Shown in pieces: positions 39,308 to 48,569 of a DNA stretch of 48,607 nt. The DNA is taken from contig NZ_JAQGLA010000057.1 of NCBI RefSeq assembly GCF_027853915.1, positions 1 through 48,607 on the forward strand, written 5' to 3'. This DNA comes from Saccharopolyspora oryzae (GTDB taxonomy: Bacteria > Actinomycetota > Actinomycetes > Mycobacteriales > Pseudonocardiaceae). Within the stretch, counting starts at the first letter, position 1; each line of letters begins with the position of its first letter. Below the pieces are notes generated by a model. It saw nothing but the letters and a program-made list of their open reading frames with translations, did no database searches and had not been told where the DNA came from. The translations under genes were made by a program, and so were the position numbers.

Positions 39308-41368
39308 ATGCTGCGCATCGGTATCGACGTCGGCGGCACGTTCACCGACGTGACCGCGCTGGACACGTCCACCGGCCTGTTCCACGTCCACAAGCTGCCG
39401 TCCACCACCGACGACCAGTCGATCGCCGTCGCCGACGGCGTCCGCGCGGTGCTGCGCCTGGCCGGTGCCGACCCGGCAGAAGTCGGCTACCTCGGCCACG
39501 GCACCACCGTGGCCACCAACACCGTGCTGGAATCCAACGGCGCCCGCACCGCCCTGGTCACCACCGCAGGTCTGCGCGACATCGTGGAGATCGGCCGCCA
39601 GCAGCGCCCCGACCTCTACGACCTGGACGCCGACAAGGCGCCACCTCTGGTGCCGCGGTCCCAAGTGCACCCGGTGGTGGAGCGGATGTCGGCCGAGGGC
39701 AAGGTGCTCGAACCGCTCGACGCCGACGACCTCGCCGCGGTGATCGACCGGGTGCGAGCCGATGAACCCGAGGCCGTCGCGGTGTGCTTCTTGCACAGCT
39801 ACCGCAACGCCCACCACGAGCTGGAGGTGGCGGAACGGCTGCGCGCGGCGCTGCCCTCGGTCTACGTGTGCGCCTCCGCCGAGATCGCACCGGTCTTCCG
39901 CGAGTTCGAGCGGTTCTCCACCACCGTGGTCAACGCCTACGTCGGCCCGCGGATCAACCGCTACATGTCGCGGCTGGCCGAGCGGATCCGCTCCACCGGC
40001 GTGCCGGTCGAACCCAAGGTGATCGGTTCCAGCGGCGGCATGATGTCGTTGGCATCGGTCGGCCGCTACCCGGTCACGACGCTGCTGTCCGGGCCGTCGG
40101 CTGGCGTGGTCGCCGCGTCGCAGGTGGCCGGCCAGGCGGGCTTCGGCGACCTGATCACCTTCGACATGGGCGGCACCAGCACCGACGTGTGCCTTGTGCG
40201 GGACGGTCGAGCGCTGGTGTCCGCGCAGCGGCGCATCAACGACCGCCCGGTGCGCACCCCGTCGCTGGACATCCACACCGTCGGTGCCGGCGGCGGCAGC
40301 ATCGCCCGGGTCGACACCGGTGGGGCGCTGGAAGTCGGCCCCAGCAGCGCCGGATCCCAGCCCGGACCCGCCGCCTACGGCCGCGGCGGGGTCGAACCCA
40401 CCGTCACCGACGCCAACGTCCTGCGCGGACGGCTGAACCCGGAGCACATCCTCGGTGGCGCGCTCGCCGTCGACCACCCGGCGGCGGCGCGGGCGGTGGA
40501 CCGCATCGCCACCGCGATGGGCACCGACCGGGCAGCGGCGGCACGCGGCATCGGCCGGATCGCGGCGGTCAACATGGCCGGTGCGGTGCGCAAGGTCTCG
40601 GTGGAGGCCGGTGAGGACCCGCGCGACTACGTGCTGGTCGCCTTCGGCGGCGCCGGACCGCTGCACGCCGTCGAGGTCGCGCGCGAGGTCGGCATGAGCA
40701 CCGTGCTCGTACCGCCGAACCCGGGAACGCTGTGCGCGCTCGGCCTGCTCGTCACCGACATCCGCACCGAGTTCGCCAAAGCGGTGCTGGCCGACGTCGC
40801 CGACAGCGACCTGGACAAGCTCAACGAAGCGCTGCACGAGGTGCACGGCGCCGCCGCGGACTGGCTCGCCGCCGAAGCACCCTCCGATGTGGACACGACG
40901 ATCACCGGTGTGGCCAGGATGCGCTACGCCAGGCAGAACTTCGAGCTCTCCGTGACCTTGCCGCAGCAGGTGATCGACGCGGCGAGGTTCGACGCCGCCG
41001 CGCTCGCCGAGCTCACCGCCGCCTTCCACGACCAGCACACCAAGAGCTACGGCTTCGCCCACCACGACGCCCGGGTGCAGATCGTGGAGGTGCAGCTGAC
41101 CCCGGCGGCAGTGGTGGACAAACCCGAACTTCCCGCCGTCGAAGGGGGAACCGACCCCTCCGGCGCGCTGCTCGGGCACCGACCGGTGGACTTCGACGAC
41201 ACGGGCGAGCTCGACACCCCCGTCTACGACCGGTCGGGTCTGCGCGCGGGCACCGTGCTGCCCGGCCCCGCCATCGTCGAACAGCTCGACACCACCACGG
41301 TCATCCCCCCGTCGTCCACCGCGCGCGTCGACCGCTGCGGCAACCTGATCATCGAACTGGAGCAGTGA
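39308..41368 (+). CDS. hyuA: Hydantoinase/oxoprolinase subunit A
   Basis: ATP-dependent ring-opening amidohydrolase subunit of 686 residues (N-methylhydantoinase A / 5-oxoprolinase / acetone carboxylase beta family). The ATP site of the actin-like fold shows at the N terminus (RIGIDVGGTFTDVTALD) and again as FDMGGTSTDVCLV near residue 285. FGGAGPLHA lies in the C-terminal half. ATG 39308 gives the canonical N terminus; the TTG at 39296 adds only four residues. TGATG overlap with the B subunit. Candidate substrates are hydantoins, 5-oxoproline or related cyclic amides. Confidence 0.92.
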   Translation: MLRIGIDVGGTFTDVTALDTSTGLFHVHKLPSTTDDQSIAVADGVRAVLRLAGADPAEVGYLGHGTTVATNTVLESNGARTALVTTAGLRDIVEIGRQQRPDLYDLDADKAPPLVPRSQVHPVVERMSAEGKVLEPLDADDLAAVIDRVRADEPEAVAVCFLHSYRNAHHELEVAERLRAALPSVYVCASAEIAPVFREFERFSTTVVNAYVGPRINRYMSRLAERIRSTGVPVEPKVIGSSGGMMSLASVGRYPVTTLLSGPSAGVVAASQVAGQAGFGDLITFDMGGTSTDVCLVRDGRALVSAQRRINDRPVRTPSLDIHTVGAGGGSIARVDTGGALEVGPSSAGSQPGPAAYGRGGVEPTVTDANVLRGRLNPEHILGGALAVDHPAAARAVDRIATAMGTDRAAAARGIGRIAAVNMAGAVRKVSVEAGEDPRDYVLVAFGGAGPLHAVEVAREVGMSTVLVPPNPGTLCALGLLVTDIRTEFAKAVLADVADSDLDKLNEALHEVHGAAADWLAAEAPSDVDTTITGVARMRYARQNFELSVTLPQQVIDAARFDAAALAELTAAFHDQHTKSYGFAHHDARVQIVEVQLTPAAVVDKPELPAVEGGTDPSGALLGHRPVDFDDTGELDTPVYDRSGLRAGTVLPGPAIVEQLDTTTVIPPSSTARVDRCGNLIIELEQ

Positions 41369-43032
41369 TGAGCACTCCCGATCCGATCACCGTGCAGGTC
41401 ATCGGCGCGTCCCTGGTGACCATCGCGGAGGAGATGGGCGCGGTGCTGCGCCGGGCCAGCTACTCGACGAACATCAAGGAGCGCTCGGACTGCTCCACCG
41501 CGCTGTTCGACGAGCACGGCAAGCTGGTCGCTCAGGCCGAGAACATGCCGATCCACATGGGATCGATGACCGGCCTGATCGACTCGCTGGAAGCCTCCGC
41601 GCTGACCGCGCGGCCCGGCGACGTGTTCATCACCAACGACCCCTACCACGGCGGCGGCACCCACCTGCCGGACATCACGATGGTCAAGCCGGTCTTCGAC
41701 GGTGGTGAGCTCCTCGGCTACAGCGCCAACATCGCGCACCACTCCGACATCGGCGGCCGGGTGCCGGGCAGCAACGCGGGCGACTCGAACTCGCTGTTCC
41801 AGGAAGGCCTGCGGATCCCGCTGGTCAAGTTCGCCACCGACGCCGGGGTCGAGCAGGCACCGCTGGCGTTCGTCGAGCTCAACTCGCGACTGCCGCAGGA
41901 ACGGCGCGGTGACATGCTCGCCCAGCTCGCGTCGGTGGAGGTGGGGGAGCGGCGGCTGCGCGAGGTGCACCAGCGCCACGGCCGCGAGACCGTCCGCGCT
42001 GCGACCGCGCACCTGCTGGAGCACTCCCGGAAACGGCTGTCGGCGGCGCTGCTCGAAGTCCCGGACGGCACCTACCGGTTCCGCGATCGCATGGACCCCA
42101 GCGACGGGCCCGCCACCGAGATCGTGGTGGCCATCACCATCGCCGGCGACCGGGTGTCGCTGGACTTCGACGGCACCGGACCGCAGAGCCCGGTCGGCAT
42201 CAACGTGGTGCGCCCGGCGCTGGAAGCCACCGTCTACTACGCCTTGAAAGCGGTGCTGGACCCGGGGATCCCGCCCAACGGCGGGTTCTTCGACGCCGTC
42301 GGGATCAGCGCGCCGCACGGCAGCATCGTCAACCCGATCGAGCCCGCGCCGGTCACCGCCCGCACCGACACCTGCCAGCGGGTCGCCGACGTCGTGCTGG
42401 GCGCGCTGGCCGAGGCGGTACCGGAACGCGTGCCCGCGGCCAGCCACAGCACCGTCACGTACGTGACGTTCTCCGGGGAGCACGACGGCGAGTTCTTCGT
42501 CTACCCGGAGGTGGTGGCCGGTGGTGGCGGCGCCCGGACCGGCAAGGACGGCATGGACGCCGTCCAGGTGCACATCACCAACTCCTCGAACCTGCCGATC
42601 GAGGCGCTGGAGCAGGAGTACCCGCTGCTGGTCGACACCTACGAGCTGATCCCCGACTCCGGCGGCGCGGGCACCCACCGCGGCGGCCTCGGCGTCCGCC
42701 GGGACGTGCGGATCCGCTGCGACCACGCGGAGTTCTCCGCGCACGCCGACCGCCAGGCGTCCCGCCCGTGGGGCCTGCAGGGCGGTCAGGACGGCAGCCC
42801 CGGGCGGTTCGTCATCAACCCCGGCCGCGCCGATGAACGCCAACTGCCGGGCGGCCGGATCTCCGGGGTCCAGCTGCGGGAAGGCGACGTGCTCCGGGTG
42901 GAAAGCCCGGGCAGCGGCGGCTACGGCGACCCCGCGCAGCGCTCGCCGGAGCAGGTGCGCGAGGACCTGCGCAACGGTCGCATCACCGAACGAGCGGCAC
43001 GCGAGCACCACGGATTCACCTCGGCCGACTGA
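41368..43032 (+). CDS. hyuB: Hydantoinase/oxoprolinase subunit B
   Basis: Partner of subunit A, 554 residues, the typical length. Conserved stretches include YSTNIKERSDCSTALFD, NMPIHMGSM, PGDVFITNDPYHGGGTHLPDI, and a metal-binding-like SANIAHHSDIGG. A C-terminal GGAGTHRGGLGVRRD is also standard. The start overlaps the A-subunit stop as TGATG; a GTG at 41365 is an alternative. A and B together form the ATP-dependent enzyme. Confidence 0.93.
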   Translation: MSTPDPITVQVIGASLVTIAEEMGAVLRRASYSTNIKERSDCSTALFDEHGKLVAQAENMPIHMGSMTGLIDSLEASALTARPGDVFITNDPYHGGGTHLPDITMVKPVFDGGELLGYSANIAHHSDIGGRVPGSNAGDSNSLFQEGLRIPLVKFATDAGVEQAPLAFVELNSRLPQERRGDMLAQLASVEVGERRLREVHQRHGRETVRAATAHLLEHSRKRLSAALLEVPDGTYRFRDRMDPSDGPATEIVVAITIAGDRVSLDFDGTGPQSPVGINVVRPALEATVYYALKAVLDPGIPPNGGFFDAVGISAPHGSIVNPIEPAPVTARTDTCQRVADVVLGALAEAVPERVPAASHSTVTYVTFSGEHDGEFFVYPEVVAGGGGARTGKDGMDAVQVHITNSSNLPIEALEQEYPLLVDTYELIPDSGGAGTHRGGLGVRRDVRIRCDHAEFSAHADRQASRPWGLQGGQDGSPGRFVINPGRADERQLPGGRISGVQLREGDVLRVESPGSGGYGDPAQRSPEQVREDLRNGRITERAAREHHGFTSAD

Positions 43033-43058
43033 CTCCTGGCACCGATTGGAGCGCAGGC

Positions 43059-44294
43059 ATGACGACAGCACCGACCGTATCCGCACCTCCGGACAGATCC
43101 CTGGTCCGCCGCGTGACCTGGGCGACCTGGTCGGGTTGGGGCCTGGACGGCTTCACCAACCAGATGTTCCCGCTGGCGCTCAGCGGCATCATCGCCACGC
43201 TCGGCCTGACCACCGCCCAGGGCGGTCTGGCCACCTCCAGCGCGCTCATCGCCTCGGCAGTGGGCGGCGTGGTCGGCGGACGCCTGGCCGACCGGTTCGG
43301 CCGGGTCCAGGTGCTGGTCCTGGTCATCGCCGCCTACGCCCTGTTCACCGGCCTGACCGCGACCGCGCAGAACTTCGAGCAGCTGCTGATCTGGCGCACC
43401 CTCGAAGGGTTCTTCTTCGGCGCCGAGTGGCCGGTGGGCGCGGCGCTGATGGCCGAGTACGCCGCGCCGGAGCGGCGGGGCCGAGCGCTGGCCTGGATCC
43501 AGTCGGCGTGGGCGGTCGGCTGGGGCGTGGCCAACCTCGCCTACGTGCTCAGCCACGCGTGGCTGCCCGAAACCCTCGCCTGGCGGGTGATGTTCGCCGT
43601 CGGCATCCTGCCGGCGGTGGTGGCCCTGCTGATCCGGCGGAACCTGCGCGATGTGCCGACGGTCCGGGTGCGGCGCGAACCGCGGCAGAAGGGCGCGTTC
43701 GGCGAGCTGTTCGCGCCGGGACTGCGCAAGTACACCGTGCTGGGCACCCTCTTCGGCGCCACCGGACTGGCCAGCACCTACGCCCTGCAGACCTGGATCC
43801 CCCTCTACTTGAAGGAAGAACGCGGCCTGAGCGTGAGCAGCACGGCGCTCTACATCTGGTTCATGATCGTCGGCAACTGGCTCGGCTACGTGCTCGGCGG
43901 GCACGTGCACGACCGGATCGGACGGCGCTGGGCGTTCACGCTCTTCTACCTGGGCACGGCGGTCTTCGGCTTCCTGTTCATGGCCGTCCCCGTCCAGGCG
44001 CTCTGGTACAACCTGCTGCTCGCAGCCGTGGTCGGGTTCTTCATCTCGGCGCAGGCATCGGGCAAGGGCGCGCTGTTCACCGAACTGTTCCCGGCACGGG
44101 TGCGCGGGACCGGGGCCGGGATCACCTACAACGTCGGCCGCGGCGTCGCGGCGTTCAGCCCGGCCCTGATCGGCTGGGCGTCGGACGGCATCGGTCTGGG
44201 CAGCGCCATCGTCGTGGTCCTGCTCGTCTGCACAGCGCTGACCGTCCTGTTCGTCTGGCTGCTCCCGGAGACCAGGGGCCGAGTGCTCGACTAG
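43059..44294 (+). CDS. MFS transporter, metabolite:proton symporter type
   Basis: Major facilitator protein of 411 residues with 12 hydrophobic segments. Signature loops GGRLADRFGRVQ (TM2-TM3), EYAAPERRGRA and DRIGRRW identify the metabolite:H+ symporter branch used for carboxylic and aromatic acids. C-terminal PETRGRVLD. A GGAGCGCAGG site precedes ATG 43059, 26 bp after hyuB. It most likely imports the substrate of the hydantoinase/flavoenzyme unit (inference). Confidence 0.9.
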   Translation: MTTAPTVSAPPDRSLVRRVTWATWSGWGLDGFTNQMFPLALSGIIATLGLTTAQGGLATSSALIASAVGGVVGGRLADRFGRVQVLVLVIAAYALFTGLTATAQNFEQLLIWRTLEGFFFGAEWPVGAALMAEYAAPERRGRALAWIQSAWAVGWGVANLAYVLSHAWLPETLAWRVMFAVGILPAVVALLIRRNLRDVPTVRVRREPRQKGAFGELFAPGLRKYTVLGTLFGATGLASTYALQTWIPLYLKEERGLSVSSTALYIWFMIVGNWLGYVLGGHVHDRIGRRWAFTLFYLGTAVFGFLFMAVPVQALWYNLLLAAVVGFFISAQASGKGALFTELFPARVRGTGAGITYNVGRGVAAFSPALIGWASDGIGLGSAIVVVLLVCTALTVLFVWLLPETRGRVLD

Positions 44295-44375
44295 CTGATT
44301 TCGCCAGGTCGGAACAGGTCACCGACACCACCTGATCGGACAGAACTCGACACCCGCGGAAGAACTGAGGGTTCC

Positions 44376-45881
44376 ATGAAGAGATTCCTTCCCAAGACCA
44401 AGCGCAGGTCGCTTCCCGTTGCGGTTCTGGGCGCCCTGACCGCTGCCACGCTCCTGTCCACGATGGCCTCGGCCGCCGAGCCGCCCGCGGCTCCTGCGGC
44501 GGAGCAGGCACCGTCGACCACGGATGGTGGAGCCCTGGCGGCGGCGCAAGTTCCGGTGCCGACCGTCACGGGGCCGATCCCGGCGGCGATGCCACCCGGG
44601 ACCGACCTCACGCACAACTACCCCCAGCTGGCCGCGGAACCCGGCTTCGACCTGTCCCGGCGCGGATACGTCGAGGAGGAGTACTTCTTCGGCGGGAACG
44701 CGACGCGCTACGACACGCCGCCGATGGCCGACGGCGTCGCGCTGTCCACCGGGAACCCGTACCAGACCAGGATGATCGTCCGGCGCCCGGAGGACCCCGC
44801 GAAGTTCAACGGCACCGTGATCGTCGAATGGGTCAACGTGACCTCGGGCTACAACCTCGACGTGCACTGGCAGGAATCCCGCGACTACCTGACGCGCGAG
44901 GGCTACGCCTACGTGGGGGTGTCGGCGCAACGCGTCGGCGTGCAGGAACCGCCCTACGGCCTGACCGCGTGGAGCCCGGGCCGCTACGGCGCGCTCGACG
45001 TCACCGCGGGTGGCACGATCACCGACGACTCGCTGTCCTACGACATCTTCTCCCAAGCCGGACAGGCCGTTCGGACGAACCCCGCCGTCCTCGGCGGACT
45101 TCGACCGGCCACCGTGCTGGCCGTCGGCCAGTCGCAGTCGGCGTCGCGGCTGGCGCTGTACTACAACTCGATCCAGCCGCTGGCCCAGGTGTACGACGGC
45201 TTCATGCTCTTCGTGGGCAGCGGCGGCCCGTTCCGGACCGACATCCCCGCGAAGCTGATGCGGATCAGCACCGAGACCGAGGCCGTCCTGAACCGGACGC
45301 CGGAGCAGCCGGATTCCGGGGTTCTCCGGACGTGGGAGATCGCCGGTGCATCGCACGTCGACTACTGGTTCATGATGGACCGCATGCTGACCGCCGCGCG
45401 CGACGGCCTGAAGCCCTTCTCGTTCGCATGCGACCGGCAGCCGCTGAGCCACGTCGAGGTGAAGAGCGTGCTCAACGCCGGGTACCAGCACCTCGTCAAC
45501 TGGGTTCGCCACGACCAGCAGCCACCCACCGCGCAGCCGATCCGGACGACACCCACCCCGACCGGCAACGTGATCCCGCGCGATGAGAACGGACTCGCGT
45601 TCGGCGGCATCCGGCTGTCCGAAGTGGACGCGCCGACCGCGACCAACGACGGCGAGAACTCCGGGCAGGAGCTCTGCCGCCTGTACGGATCGCACCGGCC
45701 CTTCACCGCGGAGAAGCTCGCTTCGCTGTACCCGACCCACGACGCCTACGTGCGGGCGGTGCGCAGCGTGACGAACAGGAACCTCCAGCAGGGCTTCGTC
45801 CTCGCGCACGACGCCGGCGAGATCGTCCGCGACGCCGAAGCTTCCCGCGTCGGGACGTCGAACCCGCGTCCGGTCCCGTAA
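44376..45881 (+). CDS. Secreted alpha/beta-hydrolase domain protein
   Basis: Exported hydrolase of 501 residues. The twin-basic signal peptide (MKRFLPKTKRRSL… to ASAAE, about 34 residues) is followed by a low-complexity Pro/Ala spacer and a large alpha/beta-hydrolase domain. The probable nucleophile is S253 in GQSQS, a Ser elbow whose last Gly is Ser. GASHVDYW carries a likely catalytic His. Long proteins of this type are annotated only as alpha/beta hydrolase domain-containing; no substrate is established. It may release a compound taken up by the flanking MFS or POT transporters. Confidence 0.82.
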   Translation: MKRFLPKTKRRSLPVAVLGALTAATLLSTMASAAEPPAAPAAEQAPSTTDGGALAAAQVPVPTVTGPIPAAMPPGTDLTHNYPQLAAEPGFDLSRRGYVEEEYFFGGNATRYDTPPMADGVALSTGNPYQTRMIVRRPEDPAKFNGTVIVEWVNVTSGYNLDVHWQESRDYLTREGYAYVGVSAQRVGVQEPPYGLTAWSPGRYGALDVTAGGTITDDSLSYDIFSQAGQAVRTNPAVLGGLRPATVLAVGQSQSASRLALYYNSIQPLAQVYDGFMLFVGSGGPFRTDIPAKLMRISTETEAVLNRTPEQPDSGVLRTWEIAGASHVDYWFMMDRMLTAARDGLKPFSFACDRQPLSHVEVKSVLNAGYQHLVNWVRHDQQPPTAQPIRTTPTPTGNVIPRDENGLAFGGIRLSEVDAPTATNDGENSGQELCRLYGSHRPFTAEKLASLYPTHDAYVRAVRSVTNRNLQQGFVLAHDAGEIVRDAEASRVGTSNPRPVP

Positions 45882-45892
45882 CGACCACCCGA

Positions 45893-45928
45893 GATCGTCG
45901 GCCGTCCGGCACCGGACGGCCGACGATC
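45893..45928. terminator. Perfect 17-bp stem-loop terminator
   Basis: GATCGTCGGCCGTCCGG at 45893-45909 is followed by CA and its exact complement at 45912-45928. This is the strongest hairpin in the window. It lies 11 bp past the hydrolase stop and before the POT gene; there is no U-tract, as is common in actinomycetes. Confidence 0.85.
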
Positions 45929-45963
45929 CCCTGCCGGTACGCGCCATCCACCGAGAGGCGGTC

Positions 45964-47442
45964 ATGAGCGAACAGACGAAGGTTTCCCCTAGCGACAGAG
46001 GGTTCTTCGGCCACCCCCGCGGGCTGGCCACGTTGTTCTTCCTGGAGATGTGGGAGCGGTTCTCCTACTACGGGATGTCCGCGATCCTGCTGTACTACCT
46101 GTACGACCAGACCTCCGACGGCGGGCTCGGGCTGGAGAAGCAGACCTCCTCGGCGCTGGTGTCGATCTACGGCGCCCTGGTGTTCATATCCGGCGTCCTC
46201 GGGGGCTGGGTGGCCGACCGGTTGCTGGGCATGCGCCGCGCGGTCCTGCTGGGCGGCGTCCTGATCATGTGCGGTCACATCGCGCTGGCGCTACCCGGCG
46301 GATTACCAGCGCTGCTGGTGTCGATGCTGCTGATCGTGGTCGGCACCGGACTGCTGAAGCCGAACGTGTCCAGCATGGTGGGGGAGCTGTACTCGCCGAC
46401 CGACAACCGCCGCGATGCCGGGTTCTCCCTGTTCTACATGGGCATCAACCTGGGTGCCTTCATCGCGCCGTACCTGGTGGGCACGCTCGGGCAGCAGGTC
46501 GACTACCACCTCGGGTTCGTCCTCGCGGCCATCGGAATGGCGGCGGGGCTGGTGGTGTACGCACGGGGGCGGAGCCGGCTCGGGCAGTCCGGGGACGCGC
46601 CGACCAATCCGCTGCGGTCCGGTGAGCGGCGCCAGGTGGCGATGCGCGCAGCCGCGGGCACCGCCGTGCTGGTGGTGGTTCTCGTGGTGCTCGGCGTCGC
46701 CGGGGCTTTGACCGTCCAAGCGCTGATCAACGCCGTGACGGTCCTCGCGGTGGTGCTGCCGGTGGCGTACCTGATCATGATGCTGCGCAGCCCGCACACC
46801 GATGCCGTGGAGCGGTCCCGGTTGATCGCCTACATCCCGCTGTTCATCGGCGCGGTGTGCTACTGGGTGGTCAACCAGCAGTCCGGCTCGGTGCTGGCGC
46901 AGTTCGCCGACACCCGGACCGACCTGGAGATCTTCGGGTTCGCGGTGCCGTCCTCGTGGTTCCAGTCGCTGAACCCGATCGCCACGCTCCTGCTGGCCCC
47001 CACCTTCGCCTGGCTGTGGATCAAGCTGGGGGACCGGCAGCCCGCGACGCCGCGCAAGTTCGCCACCGGGCTGCTGCTCGGCGGGGCGTCGTTCGTGCTG
47101 ATGGCCGGGCCCGGTCTGCTCCACGGCGTGGATGCGCCGGCCAGTCCGTGGTGGCTCGTCGCGAGCTACTTCGTGGTGATCTGCGGATCGATGTGCCTGT
47201 CGCCGGTGGGGTTGTCGGCCACCACCAAGCTCGCCCCGCGTGCTTTCCTGGCGCAGATGATGAGCTTGTGGTTCCTGGCTTCCGCCGCGGCGCAGGGCAT
47301 CAACGCCCAGCTGGTGCAGTTCTACCGCGCGGAGACCGAAGTCGGGTACTTCGCCGGGGTCGGGGCGGCGGTGATGGTGGCGGGAGTGGTCATGCACCTG
47401 ATGACGCCGTGGGTGCAGCGGCGCATGGCCGGTGTGCGGTGA
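45964..47442 (+). CDS. POT-family proton-coupled oligopeptide transporter
   Basis: PTR2/DtpT-type di- and tripeptide symporter of 492 residues with about 14 hydrophobic segments. The proton-coupling motif E-x-x-E-R is present in TM1 as FFLEMWERFSYYGMSAIL. The second signature (FSLFYMGINLGAFIAPYLVGTLGQQ) is also present. ATG 45964 follows GAGAGGCGG. It sits after a strong terminator, so it begins a new unit with the downstream flavoprotein 29 bp away. Peptide uptake feeding amino-acid oxidation fits this pair. Confidence 0.93.
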   Translation: MSEQTKVSPSDRGFFGHPRGLATLFFLEMWERFSYYGMSAILLYYLYDQTSDGGLGLEKQTSSALVSIYGALVFISGVLGGWVADRLLGMRRAVLLGGVLIMCGHIALALPGGLPALLVSMLLIVVGTGLLKPNVSSMVGELYSPTDNRRDAGFSLFYMGINLGAFIAPYLVGTLGQQVDYHLGFVLAAIGMAAGLVVYARGRSRLGQSGDAPTNPLRSGERRQVAMRAAAGTAVLVVVLVVLGVAGALTVQALINAVTVLAVVLPVAYLIMMLRSPHTDAVERSRLIAYIPLFIGAVCYWVVNQQSGSVLAQFADTRTDLEIFGFAVPSSWFQSLNPIATLLLAPTFAWLWIKLGDRQPATPRKFATGLLLGGASFVLMAGPGLLHGVDAPASPWWLVASYFVVICGSMCLSPVGLSATTKLAPRAFLAQMMSLWFLASAAAQGINAQLVQFYRAETEVGYFAGVGAAVMVAGVVMHLMTPWVQRRMAGVR

Positions 47443-47471
47443 GAAGTCGGTCGAACCTGGAGGAGCGCGAG

Positions 47472-48569
47472 ATGCGAGTGGTGGTCGTCGGCAGCGGCAT
47501 CGTCGGTGCGGCAGCCGGTTACGAGTTGGCCAGGGCCGGGGTGGACGTGGTCCTGGTGGACTCGTCGAACCCGGGTCGTGCGACGTCCGCCGGTGCCGGG
47601 ATCATCTGCCCCTGGTCGTCCAGAGTGGACGATCCCGAGTGGTACCGGTTCGCGGTCGCCGGGGCGGAGTACTACCAGGAGCTGCTGGCGGCGTTGGAAG
47701 CCGACGGGGAGACCGAGCTCGGCTACCGCCGGGTCGGCTCGTTGCGGCTGGTCGCGGCGGACGAATCGGAGGAGGCGTTCCGGCTCGTGGCCGAGCGCGC
47801 CGCGAAGTCCCCGATGGCCGGCGAGGTGGAGCTGATCAGCGCGAGCCGTGCCCGCGAGCTCTTCCCGCCGCTCGAGCACGACGGCCCGGCGATCCACATC
47901 CCCGGCGCAGCGCGCCTGGACGGTCGGTCGGTCCGCGATGCGATGCGTCGCGCCGCAGCCCAGCACGGGGCTCGGCTCATCAACGGCACGGCCGCGATCG
48001 TCGCCGACAGCGCGGTCCGCGGGGTGCGGGTCGACGACGTGTTCGTCGAGGCGGATGCCGTGATCGCGGCATCCGGTGCTTGGTCGCCGCAGCTGCTGGA
48101 ACCGATCGGCGTCCAGGTGCGGGTCGTGCCGCAGCGCGGGCAGATCACGCACCTGCGGCTGCCGGGCGTGGACACCGCGAACTGGCCGGTCGTGCTGCCG
48201 CGGTCGCGGCACTACCTCCTGGCCTTCGACGACTCGCGGGTCGTGGTCGGCGCGACCCGCGAGGACGACGCCGGCTTCGACCACCGGCTGACCGCCGCCG
48301 GGATGGCGGAGGTGCTCGGTGAAGCGCTGTCGGTGGCGCCAGGACTGGCCGGTGCCACCCACGTGGAGACCCGCATCGGGTTCCGCCCGATGGGACCCGA
48401 CATCCGGCCGCTGCTCGGCGCGGTCCCGCAGGTCGCCGGTTTGGTCGTGGCCAACGGGCTGGGGGCGTCCGGTCTGACCATGGGCCCGTACGCGGGTTCG
48501 GTCGCGGCGCGGTTGGCCCGCCAGGTCGACCCGGGGTTCGACCTGGCGCCCTACGACCCGCTGCGCTGA
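47472..48569 (+). CDS. FAD-dependent D-amino-acid oxidase/dehydrogenase family protein
   Basis: DAO-fold flavoprotein of 365 residues (glycine oxidase, DadA and related enzymes). The Rossmann loop GSGIVGAA lies at residues 7-14, followed by the acidic end of strand 2 (VVLVDSSNPG). Typical C-terminal flavin contacts are RIGFRPMGPDIRPLLG and ANGLGASGLTMGP. ATG 47472 is set by GGAGGAG six bases upstream; the longer open frame overlaps the POT gene out of phase. The substrate is probably a D-amino acid or N-substituted glycine. After its stop the last 38 bp of the window hold nothing recognisable. Confidence 0.88.
   Translation: MRVVVVGSGIVGAAAGYELARAGVDVVLVDSSNPGRATSAGAGIICPWSSRVDDPEWYRFAVAGAEYYQELLAALEADGETELGYRRVGSLRLVAADESEEAFRLVAERAAKSPMAGEVELISASRARELFPPLEHDGPAIHIPGAARLDGRSVRDAMRRAAAQHGARLINGTAAIVADSAVRGVRVDDVFVEADAVIAASGAWSPQLLEPIGVQVRVVPQRGQITHLRLPGVDTANWPVVLPRSRHYLLAFDDSRVVVGATREDDAGFDHRLTAAGMAEVLGEALSVAPGLAGATHVETRIGFRPMGPDIRPLLGAVPQVAGLVVANGLGASGLTMGPYAGSVAARLARQVDPGFDLAPYDPLR

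Noticed and set aside
37994..41179. A 1061-codon open frame on the minus strand, opposite the flavoenzyme and hyuA genes
   Set aside because: It is the antisense frame of two well-recognised genes. Its translation is His/Arg/Gly/Val-rich without domains, as expected for the complement of GC3-rich codons.
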